Below are positions 5,054-5,275 of a stretch of DNA of 5,275 bases, in pieces. How positions within the stretch are numbered: position 1 is the first letter of the stretch; every line of letters begins with the position of its first letter. A program made the position numbers and the translations under genes. Source of the stretch: Pseudomonadota bacterium (lineage in GTDB: Bacteria; Pseudomonadota; Gammaproteobacteria; Burkholderiales; Burkholderiaceae_D); the NCBI GenBank assembly GCA_023422955.1, contig JAFAGG010000093.1, forward strand, positions 1 through 5,275, read 5' to 3'. Under the pieces are notes generated by a model, which was not told the origin of the DNA, did not search any database, and saw only the letters and a program-made list of their open reading frames with translations.

Positions 5054-5057
5054 GAGG
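5052..5057 (+). promoter_or_regulatory. livM ribosome binding site overlapping the livH stop
   Basis: AGGAGG shares two bases with the livH TAG stop (5051-5053). It lies five bases before the ATG at 5063 and two before the ATG at 5060, so the second ATG is favoured. The overlap suggests translational coupling of the two permease subunits. Confidence 0.75.
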
Positions 5058-5062
5058 AAATG

Positions 5063-5275
5063 ATGGCCTTCACTATCAGCCTCAAGGACAATCCCCGCTC
5101 TTCATACATCACGCTCGCCGTATTGGGCATCGTCTTCCTGATCTTCCCCTTCTTCGCCCAGCAGTTCGGCAATTCCTGGGTGCGCATCATGGACCTTGCG
5201 CTCTTGTACATCATGCTGGCGATAGGCCTGAATATCGTGGTGGGTTTTGCCGGTCTGCTCGACCTGGGCTATATC
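5063..5275 (+). CDS. livM: Branched-chain amino acid ABC transporter permease LivM, N-terminal part
   Basis: The first 71 residues of the second LIV permease are present; the frame runs to the right edge. It begins MAFTISLKDNPRSSY and has a first membrane segment at about 15-31. A second at about 44-60 leads into GLNIVVGFAGLLDLGY (55-70), the hallmark N-terminal LivM motif. Two consecutive ATG codons (5060, 5063) are available; ribosome binding site spacing favours 5063. It is in one operon with livH, and ATPase genes livG and livF are expected beyond the window. The protein is partial only because the window ends. Confidence 0.93.
   Translation, partial: MAFTISLKDNPRSSYITLAVLGIVFLIFPFFAQQFGNSWVRIMDLALLYIMLAIGLNIVVGFAGLLDLGYI

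Overview
This window looks like a chromosomal housekeeping segment from a betaproteobacterium. The likely order is Burkholderiales, and by general protein flavour and moderate GC probably something close to the Oxalobacteraceae. The order radC-rpmB-rpmG, the fkpB-ispH pair, cysteine-free L28/L33 ribosomal proteins and a DesA-type desaturase all fit this. The family-level placement is inference; no 16S gene or other taxonomic marker is present.

Layout from left to right: (1) The 3' part of a membrane fatty acid desaturase on the + strand (1-797), ending in a rho-independent terminator. (2) The rpmB-rpmG operon on the - strand (ribosomal proteins L28 and L33, 1427 down to 1001). It has a good sigma70 promoter at 1466-1494 and a terminator at 947-980 that faces the desaturase, so the two units converge. 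(3) radC on the - strand (2239 down to 1565), upstream of rpmB in the same direction. (4) Divergent from radC, fkpB (SlpA-type FKBP prolyl isomerase) and ispH (last step of the MEP isoprenoid pathway) on the + strand, with a stem-loop between them. (5) A 328-base stretch without a conventional gene (3796-4123), containing four consecutive inverted repeats, a possible 13-codon leader ORF and a small repeat/palindrome cluster. (6) livH and the start of livM, the two permease subunits of a LIV-type branched-chain amino acid ABC transporter; livM runs off the right edge.

The genes serve separate core functions: membrane lipid unsaturation, ribosome assembly, a RadC/JAMM-domain protein of unsettled role, protein folding plus isoprenoid precursor synthesis, and amino acid uptake. 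I see no mobile element, CRISPR array, tRNA, rRNA or defence system. The points most worth a second look are the desaturase C-terminal tail, which resembles the C-terminal helical part of ISL3-type transposases, and the structured leader in front of livH, where a tiny ORF has its start and stop codons in opposite arms of one inverted repeat.
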